Assembly: GCF_003268655.1 (NCBI RefSeq)
Contig: NZ_CP029642.1
Span: forward strand, 1,302,001-1,366,000
Length of the DNA stretch: 64,000 bases
Direction of reading: 5' to 3'
DNA from: Arthrobacter dokdonellae
Lineage (GTDB): Bacteria; Actinomycetota; Actinomycetes; Actinomycetales; Micrococcaceae
In this document: piece after piece, positions 34,568 to 42,794 of the stretch
Layout: the number at the start of each line of letters is the position of its first letter
How positions within the stretch are numbered: the first letter of the stretch is position 1
Made by a program: the position numbers and the translations under genes
Notes under the pieces: generated by a model
Databases searched by the model: none
Told to the model about the DNA's origin: nothing
What the model saw: only the letters and a program-made list of their open reading frames with translations

Positions 34568-34642
34568 ATGTCGAGACCAGCTGCTGCGTTGTCGTTGTCA
34601 GAGGCTGAGCGTCCTGTTTTGGAGGCTTTGTCGAAGTCCCAG
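34568..34642 (+). pseudogene. IS630 transposase N-terminal fragment
   Basis: ATG then SRPAAALSLSEAERPVLEAL, the first 20 residues of IS630-type transposases, ends at TGA after 24 codons. Too short to act. It lies on the other side of the RES/antitoxin module from the IS630 core fragment. Confidence 0.6.
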
Positions 34643-34649
34643 TGAGATC

Positions 34650-34806
34650 GTGGAATTGACGCTGTTTTCCAAGCCGGAGGGTGCCACTCAGCGCTGGAGG
34701 TGGCGACTGGGAACGGGTGTCTGGGTCGCGACCGCGGACTCCATCTTGGAAAAGCCCGCGGCCTCGTCGCACTCCAAGCCATCAAGCCATCAAGCAAAAC
34801 TGAGAC
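34650..34806 (+). pseudogene. Possible DUF1508/YegP-like fragment
   Basis: One frame gives WELTLFSKPEGATQRWRWRL, like the first half of DUF1508 repeats; a different frame continues KARGLVALQAIK, like the second half. A frameshift between them would explain both. No start or ribosome site. Weak call. Confidence 0.3.
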
Positions 34807-34809
34807 ACA

Positions 34810-35919
34810 TCACGAGGTCCTGGGCGCCTTCGCGATGGCTTCCTTCAGCGCGCCGAGCACCAGCACCACCGATCCGGGGTTGGCGTTGGGACCCATCATG
34901 CCGATGCGCCACACCGTGGAGGCGAACTCCCCGGCACCGGCGCCGATCTCCAGGCTGAAATTGTCCAGCAAATACGCACGCACGGCGGCGGAATCGACGC
35001 CGTCGGGCACACGCACCGTGGTCAGGCTCGGCAGGCGGGAGCCCTCGGCCGCAAACAGCTCCAGGCCCATCTCCTGCAGGCCGTTTTGAAGCGCAAGGCC
35101 GGCGGCGCCGTGCCGTGCCTGGACGGCGTCGAGCCCTTCATTGAGGACATGGCCCAGGCCGGCCTCGAGGCTGGCGATCATCACGACCGGGGCCGTGTGG
35201 TGGTAGGTGCGCTTGCTGCCGCTGGCCGCGCCGACGTAGCCGCCCAGCAGGCCCAGGTCCAGGTACCAGGACTGCGGGTCCTTGATGCGGCGCTCAAATG
35301 CGGCGTCGGAAATGGTGAAGGGGGCCAGCCCCGGGGCCACGCCGAGGCACTTTTGCGTGCCGGCGTAGCCGACGTCGATGCCCCAGTCGTCCGCGAGCAG
35401 TTCCAGGCCGCCGATGGAGGTGACGGCGTCGGTGATGAGCAGGGCGTCGCCCTTGAGCTTGCCCAGCGCGGCAATGTCGGAGCGCACGCCGGTGGACGTT
35501 TCGGCGTGGACGGCGGCGATCACCGTGGGGCTCGGGTGGGCGGAGGCGACGCGCTCGGGATCGATCGGCTGGCCCCATTCGTGGTCCACGCGCACCACCT
35601 CGGCGCCGGCGCGGCGGGCCACCTCGCACATGCGCTCGCCAAACATTCCGTTCACCGCGACGACGGCGACGTCGCCCTTTCCGACCGTGTTCACGAACGC
35701 GGCCTCCATGCCGGCCGAGCCGGTGCCGCTCAGCGGCAGCGTGCGCGCGTTTTTGGTGCCCCAGACCTCGCGGAGTCCCTCGCACGCGCGGTCCAGGATC
35801 TCGATGAACAGCGGGTCAAGGTGTCCCAGGACCGGATGGCCCAGCGCGGCGATGGCCTCCGGATAGCAGTTGCTGGGGCCGGGCCCGAACAGATGGCGGT
35901 ACGTGAGGGTCTCGGTCAT
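34810..35919 (-). CDS. Class V aminotransferase (alanine/serine-glyoxylate type)
   Basis: A 369-residue PLP enzyme. PGPSNCYPEAI at the N terminus, the PLP-contact Gly/Ser loop SGTGSAGMEAA, LITDAVTSIGG with the Asp that holds the pyridine nitrogen and the Schiff-base Lys in YAGTQKCLGVAPGLAP follow the AGAT/SGAT pattern. It would transfer an amino group from serine or alanine to glyoxylate. ATG with AAAGGAGC; a longer frame upstream crosses a tandem repeat. Stand-alone gene with a repeat-rich 247-bp leader. Confidence 0.9.
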   Translation of the reverse strand: MTETLTYRHLFGPGPSNCYPEAIAALGHPVLGHLDPLFIEILDRACEGLREVWGTKNARTLPLSGTGSAGMEAAFVNTVGKGDVAVVAVNGMFGERMCEVARRAGAEVVRVDHEWGQPIDPERVASAHPSPTVIAAVHAETSTGVRSDIAALGKLKGDALLITDAVTSIGGLELLADDWGIDVGYAGTQKCLGVAPGLAPFTISDAAFERRIKDPQSWYLDLGLLGGYVGAASGSKRTYHHTAPVVMIASLEAGLGHVLNEGLDAVQARHGAAGLALQNGLQEMGLELFAAEGSRLPSLTTVRVPDGVDSAAVRAYLLDNFSLEIGAGAGEFASTVWRIGMMGPNANPGSVVLVLGALKEAIAKAPRTS

Positions 35920-35966
35920 GGGAAGCTCCTTTGGCACGGCGGAAGGTTCCTTCACAGCATATGCGC

Positions 35967-36044
35967 CCGGTGGTCGAGCCTGTGCCGGTGGTCGAGCCTG
36001 TGCCGGTGGTCGGCCTGTCGCCGGTGGTCGAGCCTGTCGAGACC
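35967..36044. repeat. 18-bp tandem repeat (4 copies)
   Basis: CCGGTGGTCGAGCCTGTG starts at 35967, 35985, 36003 and 36021; copies 3 and 4 have small changes. The last copy ends in GGTCGAGCCTGTCGAGACC, a near palindrome. Related TCTCGAC/GCTCGACC elements occur at 61.9-62.0 and 63.0-63.1 kb. Noncoding. Confidence 0.85.
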
Positions 36045-36066
36045 CCGCAGGCCCGCCAGGACCCTG

Positions 36067-36106
36067 AAGTACGACGCCGGCCCGCCAGTACGTGCCTCCC
36101 TCGCCT
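36067..36106. repeat. Dispersed repeat, copy A
   Basis: AAGTACGACGCCGGCCCGCC is shared, with few changes over about 40 bases, with copy D at 42885-42924. A 25-base stretch is also matched in inverse orientation within the coding sequence at 24056-24080. Shorter copies are at 37327 and 44961. Between two minus-strand genes. Confidence 0.8.
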
Positions 36107-36166
36107 GCCGGGTGGGCTGGCACCAATGACACTCGCGGCCGTCGGTGCCTGTTGCGCCCCGCGAAC

Positions 36167-37222
36167 TCAGCTGGCCAGCAGCTCCTTGGCAACGCTGTCG
36201 ATGTACGCGGCATCCACCGGATTGTCGCCGCTGCCGGCAAAGTGGCCCCACACCCCGGGGATGACCCGGACCTCGCCGTTGGGAATGTACTGGGATGCGT
36301 ACTCTTCGTCTTCAGGACAGAAATAGAGGTCCTTCTTGGCCGGCAGTGCGATCAGCTTGGCCTTGATGGACCGCAGCGCCTTGATCCAGTCGCCGTCGAA
36401 GCCGGGGGTTGCCCCGACGTCCCCGTGCTGCCAGGTCCACAATTGCGTGAGCAGGTCGTTGGCGTCGCGCTGGCCCAGGAAGTGGCCCTCCCAGTAGCCG
36501 ACCAGGAAGTCCTCAAGTGAGGAGTAGGCAAGGTCCACGCCGAGCCGCGCGGAGAATCCCATCTTTTCGTAGACGCGATCCCAATAGAACGCCTGCGAAA
36601 AGCCCCATCCGGCATAAACGCGCCCCACCGCCCGCAGCCCCTTGGTGGGCTGTTCCGTGTAAAAGCCGTCGTGGAAGGCGGAGTCGGCCTGAAGCGCCGC
36701 CTTGACGCCTTCGAGGAAGACGAAGTTGTGCTCGCTCGTTTTGGAAGAGCCGCAGAATGGCAATGCCCGCTGGACCATGTCGGGGTAGCTGACGGCCCAT
36801 TGGTATGTCTGCCCGGCTCCCATGGACCAGCCGGTGACCAGGGCCAGGGTTTCAATGCCAAACTTCTCGGTCACGAGCTGGTGCTGGGCCTCCACCTGGT
36901 CGTAGAACGTGATGTTGGGGAAGCGGCCGGCGTTGTAGGGCGCCGGGGTGTTGCTGGGGGAACTTGAAAGGCCGTTGCCGATCATGTTCGGGACAATGAT
37001 GAAGTACTTGTTTGGATCCAGTGCCTTGCCTTCCCCGATCAGCCACTCATTGTCCCAGTGGCGTCCGGAGTACCAGGTCGGGTAGACAACCGCATTGCTC
37101 CGGTCGGCATTGAGCGTCCCGTAGGTCTTATAAGCCAGGCGCGCGCCCCGAAGCGTTGCACCCCCCTGGAGCCTGAAATCACCGAGGTCGAACATGTCGT
37201 AATCCATCGGAAACCCGTCCAT
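36167..37222 (-). CDS. Alpha/beta hydrolase of the MetX-like fold
   Basis: A 351-residue alpha/beta hydrolase. The nucleophile elbow is VTGWSMGAGQTYQW (Ser in GWSMGA), the acid is probably Asp in PAKKDLYF and the His is in WGHFAGSGDNP. Overall order resembles homoserine O-acetyltransferase, but the acyl-binding and lid segments differ and no methionine genes are near, so I leave the reaction open. ATG chosen over the GTG three codons before; AAAGG lies upstream. Confidence 0.8.
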   Translation of the reverse strand: MDGFPMDYDMFDLGDFRLQGGATLRGARLAYKTYGTLNADRSNAVVYPTWYSGRHWDNEWLIGEGKALDPNKYFIIVPNMIGNGLSSSPSNTPAPYNAGRFPNITFYDQVEAQHQLVTEKFGIETLALVTGWSMGAGQTYQWAVSYPDMVQRALPFCGSSKTSEHNFVFLEGVKAALQADSAFHDGFYTEQPTKGLRAVGRVYAGWGFSQAFYWDRVYEKMGFSARLGVDLAYSSLEDFLVGYWEGHFLGQRDANDLLTQLWTWQHGDVGATPGFDGDWIKALRSIKAKLIALPAKKDLYFCPEDEEYASQYIPNGEVRVIPGVWGHFAGSGDNPVDAAYIDSVAKELLAS

Positions 37223-37758
37223 GGCAAGCACCTTTCCTGGTTCAATTCCTGGTTCAATGCAAAGAAGTGTGATGTGGCACTCACGCTATCAACGGCGGTC
37301 CGGATAATCGAGGGCTCAACCCGGATGTACGACGCCGGACGCTCGCCTGCCGCTGCCGGCATGCGGAACGCCGCGCGTCACCCATGCAGGACCTTGGAAG
37401 GTCCCGACACAAGGACGAGATTGCAGATCCGCTCGCACAGATCCCGACGGACCTGGACTTGGCCGGCGTCGCGGAAAACAATTTGACCCGTTGATGGGGC
37501 CGGGAAGCGCTGCGTGGAAACGGTGGTTCGTCCTGCGTCGGACGCCGGACGGACGCCGGGGGAACGGGCAAACCGCGGCCAGCAAGATCATGGCCAGGGA
37601 GCGTCCCCGACTCGCTGAAATTCGAGATCGCTCCGGCGTCGCCACAACCTGTGGCAGTCCCACCGAGTCGGAGCGGTCCGCCCTACAGGCTTCCGGACGC
37701 CGCGATTCGCCCGAGTGGGTCCTATGCAAACCTGGACCTCGAATTGGCAAGGCGTTCT
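37223..37758. other. Intergenic stretch without an intact gene
   Basis: Holds dispersed-repeat copy C (GTACGACGCCGGACGC at 37327) and a short direct duplication (TTCCTGGTTCAA twice near 37232-37258). The open frames have no ribosome site or recognisable domain. Probably a decayed region between the hydrolase and the broken RES toxin. Confidence 0.5.
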
Positions 37759-38243
37759 TCATCGGCATTCCAGTCCGTACAGGGCCAGCACGTACTGAAG
37801 GTCCGGATCGGTGCTGAGGATCTCAGCCTCTCCAAGGATCTCCACGGGATCTGCCCCTAGGTTGTCGTCCCGGCGGCGTAGCCAGTAGGCCCAACATGCA
37901 CCTCCGCCATATTTGGAATGTGCACGGACGCCGGCGGCAAAGTCACCGTTGTCCAAGATTTGTTCAAGGAGATCCCGAATTGGCTGGCGGCAAAGACGAC
38001 AGCAGTGCGGAACTGATTGCCTACTCTCGCCATGGAGAGTGTCTCCGCGTAGGCAGTCTTCTTGTTGTCGGCAAGATACACGGTTGATCCCGGCGTGTCG
38101 AAGCGCGACCAGGCAGTTTTTTCGGTGGGACCCCCCGGCCGCGGCAGGGGGCTCAAAGGCCCGTAGGAGGACTTTGCGATTCGGAACCCGATGACCGGGC
38201 CGTCAATATAGGCGAGCCCCGTATTGGCGCAAACGTTGGTCAA
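37759..38243 (-). pseudogene. Frameshifted RES-domain toxin
   Basis: Starting at TTG overlapping the antitoxin's stop (TTGA), the first frame encodes a RES N terminus with FRIAKSSYGPLSP, WSRFDTPGSTVYLADNKKTA and YAETLSMARV. Near 37985-38000 the frame is lost: the C-terminal RES segment RAHSKYGGGACWAYWLRRRD through ALYGLECR continues in another frame. The length (485 bases) is not a multiple of three. Dead toxin beside an intact antitoxin. A second RES module intact lies 4 kb away. Confidence 0.8.
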
Positions 38244-38623
38244 CCGGAGAACCCGTCCTCGGTCATGGCCGTCGCTGCTGCCATGACCTCCTTGGCGCGC
38301 ATGTCCTTGATGGCTTCGATAGGGGAGATCTCGCCCAACCAGGGGTTCGCGCCAACAAACCACAACCGGGCGACATGTTCGCCTTCCACACTGGAAACCG
38401 CGGTCCAGGCCCGGTGGGCCAACTGCAGTCTGGCCTGCGCCTCGGCGCGGGGTTCGGCGCCGTCGGCGCGGGCCCAGCGGTAGCTTATCTTCGGATCCTT
38501 GCTTCCGGCCAGAGCGGCAACTAGTGTCGCGCCAAGGGCACTATTGAGTTGACGTACGATCTCGCGGATGCCCAGCCGGGCCGTGCCGCTGTGGGATGCT
38601 CCGATGTTTATCGAAATACTCAT
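38240..38623 (-). CDS. Xre/MbcA/ParS-type antitoxin (DUF2384-like)
   Basis: A 127-residue protein. The N-terminal half carries a helical segment that may bind DNA (LGIREIVRQLNSALGATLVA). The C-terminal half has the ParS toxin-binding signature (ARLWFVGANPWLGEISPIEA, then IKDMRAKEVMAAA). It is followed by the broken RES toxin with overlapping codons, which confirms its class. Possibly kept for DNA binding or cross-protection against the intact RES toxin. Confidence 0.8.
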   Translation of the reverse strand: MSISINIGASHSGTARLGIREIVRQLNSALGATLVAALAGSKDPKISYRWARADGAEPRAEAQARLQLAHRAWTAVSSVEGEHVARLWFVGANPWLGEISPIEAIKDMRAKEVMAAATAMTEDGFSG

Positions 38624-38692
38624 GATGCGCCATTCTCCATTCTTTCAATTCAACTCTAGAGGTGAGTGGCTCAAAATGCTACTAAAAAACTA

Positions 38693-38970
38693 CTAAAATC
38701 CCACCACTGTCGTGCGAAGGTCCGGGCTTTCCAGGGCTCGCGAGTCCAGGAAATCGAAACTTGCAAGGATGACGGTGAGGCCGCCGATTCGCTGGCGCAG
38801 ATTCTGGGGGCGTGGTTGGCGTCTCCAACGTGCAAATCGGCTCGCTGACGCGCAGCAATTCGTCGAGTGAAACTGAGGAGTGTTCTGCGCCGGAGGCCAG
38901 CTTGGGGGCGGCCAATCCGCGGCCAACAATGATCAGCGTGTGAATGCGCGCTCTTTGTTCCCCATCTAGG
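38693..38970 (-). pseudogene. Degenerate gene of unknown family
   Basis: Two frames look protein-like in turn: first EQRARIHTLIIVGRGLAAPK with VSLDELLRVSEPICTLE, then, after a shift near 38805, QRIGGLTVILASFDFLDSRA ending VVGF and a stop. Joined they would make about 90 residues. I do not recognise the family. Confidence 0.4.
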
Positions 38971-39015
38971 ACTCGCCCGTAGCCCCTTTGATGGGACACT
39001 CAAGGACTCCTGCCA

Positions 39016-39205
39016 TCAGCAGACCAATTGCTCAGCATGCTGCCACCGGCCGGTCTCCAGCAAACACCCGGTGTCCAGCGGCAGGGTGTTTGAACCCAGC
39101 CCCTCGGGGACGAGCTCACACGTGAATTCCGTCCCGTCGCCCCACACGCGACACCAACGGGCCGCCGCTGCCGCAATGGTCGCACATTGCCTTGGTCGCG
39201 TTCAT
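39016..39205 (-). pseudogene. Small CxxC-containing protein, frameshifted
   Basis: ATG 39205 (AGGA upstream) gives MNATKAMCDHCGSGGPLVSR. At about 39145 the reading must move one base to continue WGDGTEFTCELVPEGLGSN and end EQLVC before a stop at 39016. Removing one base gives a 62-residue protein with CDHC and a later Cys, like a zinc-binding small protein. Could be decayed or a sequence error. Confidence 0.4.
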
Positions 39206-39500
39206 GCCCCGATCCTAAGCGCAGGCTCTGACATCGCGGACGCCGGATGGAAGCACGACGCCGGACCCCCCACCTCACGTTGCGGTCCGCCCGTCGGGGT
39301 GGCCGTGCCGTTCCGTCGTTAAGCGCGGGTGCTCCCTGACAACACCGCGGGAGCGTCGGCGCGGACGCCCCCGGATCTGCGGGAGCGTCGTTTCGCAAGC
39401 CCCCGGATCTGCAGGGGCGTCGAAACGCGACGTGGTAGATTCGGCTGCGCCGGCAGGCCAGCTGGCACCCATCGTCCCCGGAAAGGGCGGAAGGCCGCAC

Positions 39501-40967
39501 ATGTCAGTCCCAGAAACCGCTCCGGCGGATGCCCCGGCCGTCATCCCGTCCCTCAAGCGGTGGAGCGCTGGGGCTGGCGGCGTGCGCCTGGGTGGGGGAT
39601 TCGCCGTCGCACATTCCCCGGAACTGGCGGACATTGCCGCCACCTTGCTGGCGGACATCGCGGAGCTGACTGGGCTTTCCGGCAGCGCCGCGTCCGGGGC
39701 CGTCAAAGGCGATATCGTGCTGGCCCTGGATCCGCATTTGGAGTTCCCCACGGACAATGCCACGGCGCCGGCGGAGGGGTATGTGCTGGCGGTCGACGGC
39801 GGCGTGCAGGTCACCGCCCGGACGGCCACCGGCGTCTACTGGGGCACGCGGAGCCTGCTGCAGATGCTCGCCGCGTCGGCCACGCTGCCGGTCGGGACCG
39901 CCGTCGACTGGCCTAACTACCCGGTGCGCGGGTTCATGCTGGACGTGGGGCGCAGGTTCTCGCGTCCGGAGGCGGTGCGGGATTGGATCCGTTTCATGAG
40001 CTGGCACAAGCTGAACACCTTCATGGTCCACCTCAATGACAATGAGATCACCAAGGACACCAAACGGCCTTGGGATCATGCGCAGCAGGCCTTCCGGCTG
40101 GCGTCGGATTCTCCTTGGTTGGCCGGATTGGCTGCTGAGGACGGTTCGTACAGCCGCGCGGACTGGGATTCCTTTGAGGACGTGGCGGCGCGGCGGCATG
40201 TGCGGCTGGTGCCGGAGATTGATGTTCCGGCCCACTCGCGCTCGTTCACCCGGTGGCGTCCGGAGGTGGGGCTCAACGGCGGCGACTCGGACATGCTGGA
40301 CCTGGGAAACCCGGACAGCACCGCGCTGGTCAAGGCCGTTTTCGACGAGTTCGTGCCGTGGTTCCGCGGCCCGGCGGTGCACTTTGGCGCCGACGAATAT
40401 GCCCGTGGGCATTCGGAGGAATACCGGACGTTCTTCAACGCCATCAGTTCCCACGTCCGGTCGCTGGGCAAGGACCCCGTAGCGTGGGGGAGCCTGACCG
40501 TCATGTCCGACGGCGCCGGGGCGCCCGGGCCCGAAGGGTACGACCGGGACGTGGTGGTGTGCGCGTGGAACAAGGACTGGTACAGCGGGCCGGCCGCAGT
40601 GGCAGACGGCTACCGCGTCATCAACACCGACGACGAGCTGCTCTACATTGTGCCGTTTGCCGACTACTACCACGGCCATGGGCTGGACGCCCGGGCACTG
40701 TTTGAGGACTGGGAGCCACACGTCTTTGGCGACGGATACGACCTGCAGCCGGGGCATCCGCAGCTGCTGGGGGCGGCATCGGCCGTGTGGAACGACCTGG
40801 TGCTGCTGGCCTACAACGAACGCGTCGTCTACGAACTGGTGAAGCCTGCGTTCGGCGTGCTGGCCCAGAAGATGTGGGCCGGTGCCGTTCCGTGGCTTTC
40901 CTTTGAGGAGTTCACCGCGCGGAGCAAGGCAGTGTCCAGCTGGCCGGGGAAGGCCTTTATGGACTGA
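39501..40967 (+). CDS. Beta-N-acetylhexosaminidase, glycoside hydrolase family 20
   Basis: A 488-residue cytoplasmic GH20 enzyme (no signal peptide) that would remove terminal GlcNAc from chito-oligosaccharides or muropeptides. An N-terminal alpha/beta domain (about 15-135) precedes the TIM barrel starting VRGFMLDVGRRFSRPEAVRD. HLNDNE, the VPEIDVPAHSRS loop and the catalytic Asp-Glu pair HFGADEYARG are all present. The later Trp residues line the sugar pocket. GGAAGG precedes the ATG; an upstream in-frame codon lacks one. Solitary gene. Confidence 0.92.
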   Translation: MSVPETAPADAPAVIPSLKRWSAGAGGVRLGGGFAVAHSPELADIAATLLADIAELTGLSGSAASGAVKGDIVLALDPHLEFPTDNATAPAEGYVLAVDGGVQVTARTATGVYWGTRSLLQMLAASATLPVGTAVDWPNYPVRGFMLDVGRRFSRPEAVRDWIRFMSWHKLNTFMVHLNDNEITKDTKRPWDHAQQAFRLASDSPWLAGLAAEDGSYSRADWDSFEDVAARRHVRLVPEIDVPAHSRSFTRWRPEVGLNGGDSDMLDLGNPDSTALVKAVFDEFVPWFRGPAVHFGADEYARGHSEEYRTFFNAISSHVRSLGKDPVAWGSLTVMSDGAGAPGPEGYDRDVVVCAWNKDWYSGPAAVADGYRVINTDDELLYIVPFADYYHGHGLDARALFEDWEPHVFGDGYDLQPGHPQLLGAASAVWNDLVLLAYNERVVYELVKPAFGVLAQKMWAGAVPWLSFEEFTARSKAVSSWPGKAFMD

Positions 40968-41053
40968 CTGTCAGGGCCACGGTCAGTTCGCAGGCCGTGT
41001 CAGCGGCGTCGGGCACGAACGCCTTCATTGGATGGCCGGGCTAGGATCCCCCT

Positions 41054-41491
41054 ATGACGATCACCTGGGCCCTGACCATCGACTGCACCTCGCCTGCCGT
41101 TGCCGCGGCCTTTTGGAAGGCCGCGCTCCATTACGTGGACGCCCCGGCGCCGCGCGGGTTCGCGAGCTGGCGCGACTGGAACATCGCGTGCGAGGTCCCG
41201 GAAAACGAATGGGATGACATGGCGAGCATCGTTGACCCTACGGGAGCTGCCCCTCAGATCTCGCTGCTCAAGGTCCCCGAGGCGAAGCTCACCAAGAACC
41301 GCCTGCACCTGGACATCAAGGTGAGCGGGGGCCGTGGAGAAGCGGCCGCCCTGCGAAACAAGCGGATCAACGGGGAGGTGCAGCGGCTGACCGACCTCGG
41401 CGCGAGCGTTGTGCAGGAATTTCATGTGCGCGGCGAGCTTGACCACACCCTGCTCGACGACCCCGAAGGCAACGAGTTCTGCGTGGTGTGA
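41054..41491 (+). CDS. VOC-family (glyoxalase-like) protein
   Basis: A 145-residue vicinal-oxygen-chelate protein with two beta-alpha-beta-beta-beta units: ITWALTIDCTSPAVAAAFWK at the N terminus, RLHLDIKV in the middle and LLDDPEGNEFCVV at the C terminus. Such single-domain proteins occur as dioxygenases, resistance proteins or of unknown role. No partner gene suggests a substrate. Confidence 0.8.
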   Translation: MTITWALTIDCTSPAVAAAFWKAALHYVDAPAPRGFASWRDWNIACEVPENEWDDMASIVDPTGAAPQISLLKVPEAKLTKNRLHLDIKVSGGRGEAAALRNKRINGEVQRLTDLGASVVQEFHVRGELDHTLLDDPEGNEFCVV

Positions 41492-41563
41492 TTTGTACGA
41501 TGCATGCCTCCCGAGGTCGGTCTTCGCGTCGTAGCGGTGCGTGGCGCGGTAGTCCGGTTTGAA

Positions 41564-41579
41564 GTACAATTATTTGTAC
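41564..41579. promoter_or_regulatory. YefM-YoeB operator GTACAATTATTTGTAC
   Basis: Inverted repeat GTACAA-TTAT-TTGTAC 14 bases before the antitoxin ATG. Known YefM operators use TGTACA-like half sites, so this is the expected autoregulatory element. A lone half site TTTGTACGATG is at 41492. Confidence 0.7.
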
Positions 41580-41593
41580 GCGAGGAGCTGCAG

Positions 41594-41845
41594 ATGAAAA
41601 CGATGAGTTATTCAGAATCACGGGCACACTATGCCGCCACACTTGACGCCGTCGTCGATGACAGCGAAGAAGTGGTCATTACACGTGCCGGCCGGGAGCC
41701 TGTGGTCATCGTGTCGCTGGCTGAATACCAGTCGCTCAAGGAAACGGCATATCTGTTGCGAAGCCCGGCAAACGCCCGCCGCCTCTTGAGTGCAATTGAT
41801 CGCTTGGAGAACGGCGCCGGCGTCGAGCACGACTTGCTTCCATGA
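41594..41845 (+). CDS. yefM: YefM/Phd-family antitoxin
   Basis: An 83-residue antitoxin. The N-terminal DNA-binding fold reads MSYSESRAHYAATLDAVVDD followed by EEVVITRAGREPVVIVSLAEYQSLKET, the classic Phd/YefM pattern; the C-terminal tail (SPANARRLLSAIDRLENG) would wrap the toxin. GAGGAG precedes the ATG. ATGA overlap with the toxin gene. The palindrome upstream marks autoregulation. Confidence 0.92.
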   Translation: MKTMSYSESRAHYAATLDAVVDDSEEVVITRAGREPVVIVSLAEYQSLKETAYLLRSPANARRLLSAIDRLENGAGVEHDLLP

Positions 41846-42099
41846 AGCTTGTTTGGGACGAACAGGCTTGGGAGGAATATGTCGGATGGCAGCGTGACGA
41901 CAAGCGGATCCTCAAAAGGATCAATGACTTGCTCAAAGACATCACGCGGAACGGCAACGAAGGCATCGGCAAGCCGGAGCCGCTCAAGCACGGTTTTAGT
42001 GGCTACTGGTCGCGCCGCATAACTGATGAACACCGGCTGATATACCGGATTGCTGGCGATGAGGTCCGTATTGCCCAGTGCCGCTACCACTACGAATAA
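41842..42099 (+). CDS. yoeB: YoeB-family ribosome-dependent mRNA endoribonuclease toxin
   Basis: An 85-residue toxin of the RelE superfamily that cleaves mRNA at the ribosomal A site. KPEPLKHGFSGYWSRRITDEHRLIYRI holds, in several short blocks, the catalytic Glu and Arg, and the C-terminal CRYHYE has the catalytic His-Tyr. Full length, no damage. Translationally coupled to yefM. Confidence 0.92.
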   Translation: MKLVWDEQAWEEYVGWQRDDKRILKRINDLLKDITRNGNEGIGKPEPLKHGFSGYWSRRITDEHRLIYRIAGDEVRIAQCRYHYE

Positions 42100-42143
42100 A
42101 TTCGGGCGCCACCGCCAGTTGGACAGGCGCCTGCCGTCGCTGA

Positions 42144-42794
42144 CTATCCAAGCGCCGGAACCTGCTCCGCGAACATCCGCGGACGCAGCTTCACCCAGAT
42201 CAGCAATCCGATGTAGGCGAGATCGAACACGGTGCAGAGCAGGCCGATGCCGGTGACAAAGAGGGAGCCGCCGAGGAAGCCGAACAGGATGGTGGGGGCG
42301 AGGGTGCCGATCCATTTCGCCACGGCGATCACCAGGCTCTGCCCGCGGGACCCGCGCCGCGCCACGAACATCGCGATGAACAGTCCGGACATCAGCAGGT
42401 TCTGGAGGAAGGCGCTGTATTCGGCCGCCTTCATGCCGGGCATGCCGAACTCGGCAATGAACAGCCATTGGATGAGGAAGGAGGCCACAACGATCCCCAC
42501 GCCCCAGGCGGTGAAGAGCGGCCGCGCCACGAATTTCGGGAACTCATTCCTGCCGAACCGGAAGAACGTGTACAGGATCACCGCGTCGGCGAGGCCCCAG
42601 ACCAGGTTCACGTAGGCCTGTACCTGCGGGTCGTGGGCGAGGTCGTACACGGCGTAGATCCACTCCCACGCGATGTTGAGGCCGAGGGCGGCAACCGGAA
42701 TCGCGTACGTTCTTTGCCGGAATCCCAGGCGGATCGCCTCGAGGTAGACGATTGTCCATGCGAGGCCGCTCAAGAGGGTGAGGAAGAGGTCCAT
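42144..42794 (-). CDS. Seven-helix membrane protein, transmembrane terpene-cyclase-like (PaxB/Pyr4 type)
   Basis: A 216-residue protein with about seven hydrophobic spans and the segment LGLNIAWEWIYAVYDLAHD. The Trp-Glu in helix two and acidic positions near the last helices fit the Pyr4/PaxB family of integral membrane cyclases, which protonate epoxides or olefins. TTAGGAGC stands before the ATG. No prenyltransferase or oxygenase is next to it; idi is 16 kb away. The family link is from motif and topology only. Confidence 0.6.
   Translation of the reverse strand: MDLFLTLLSGLAWTIVYLEAIRLGFRQRTYAIPVAALGLNIAWEWIYAVYDLAHDPQVQAYVNLVWGLADAVILYTFFRFGRNEFPKFVARPLFTAWGVGIVVASFLIQWLFIAEFGMPGMKAAEYSAFLQNLLMSGLFIAMFVARRGSRGQSLVIAVAKWIGTLAPTILFGFLGGSLFVTGIGLLCTVFDLAYIGLLIWVKLRPRMFAEQVPALG

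Larger units (their letters stand above)
34396..34809. other. Gene-poor interval with fragments
   Basis: Between the antitoxin start and the aminotransferase end I see only the IS630 N-terminal fragment and the possible DUF1508 fragment described separately. No intact gene. The junction looks like a scar of past insertions. Confidence 0.5.
38624..39500. other. Region of decayed genes
   Basis: Apart from the two degenerate genes listed, the stretch holds a weak dispersed-repeat match (GCACGACGCCGGACC near 39251) and a short repeat CCCCCGGATCTGC(A/G)GG (39368 and 39401). No intact gene supported before the hexosaminidase. Confidence 0.5.

Noticed and set aside
36167..37222. Homoserine O-acetyltransferase (metX)
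   Set aside because: Only the fold and Ser elbow agree; no methionine genes are near, so a specific function is not justified.
26166..42794. Terpene pathway formed by idi and the PaxB-like protein
   Set aside because: They are 16 kb apart with unrelated genes between; idi is a general isoprenoid gene.
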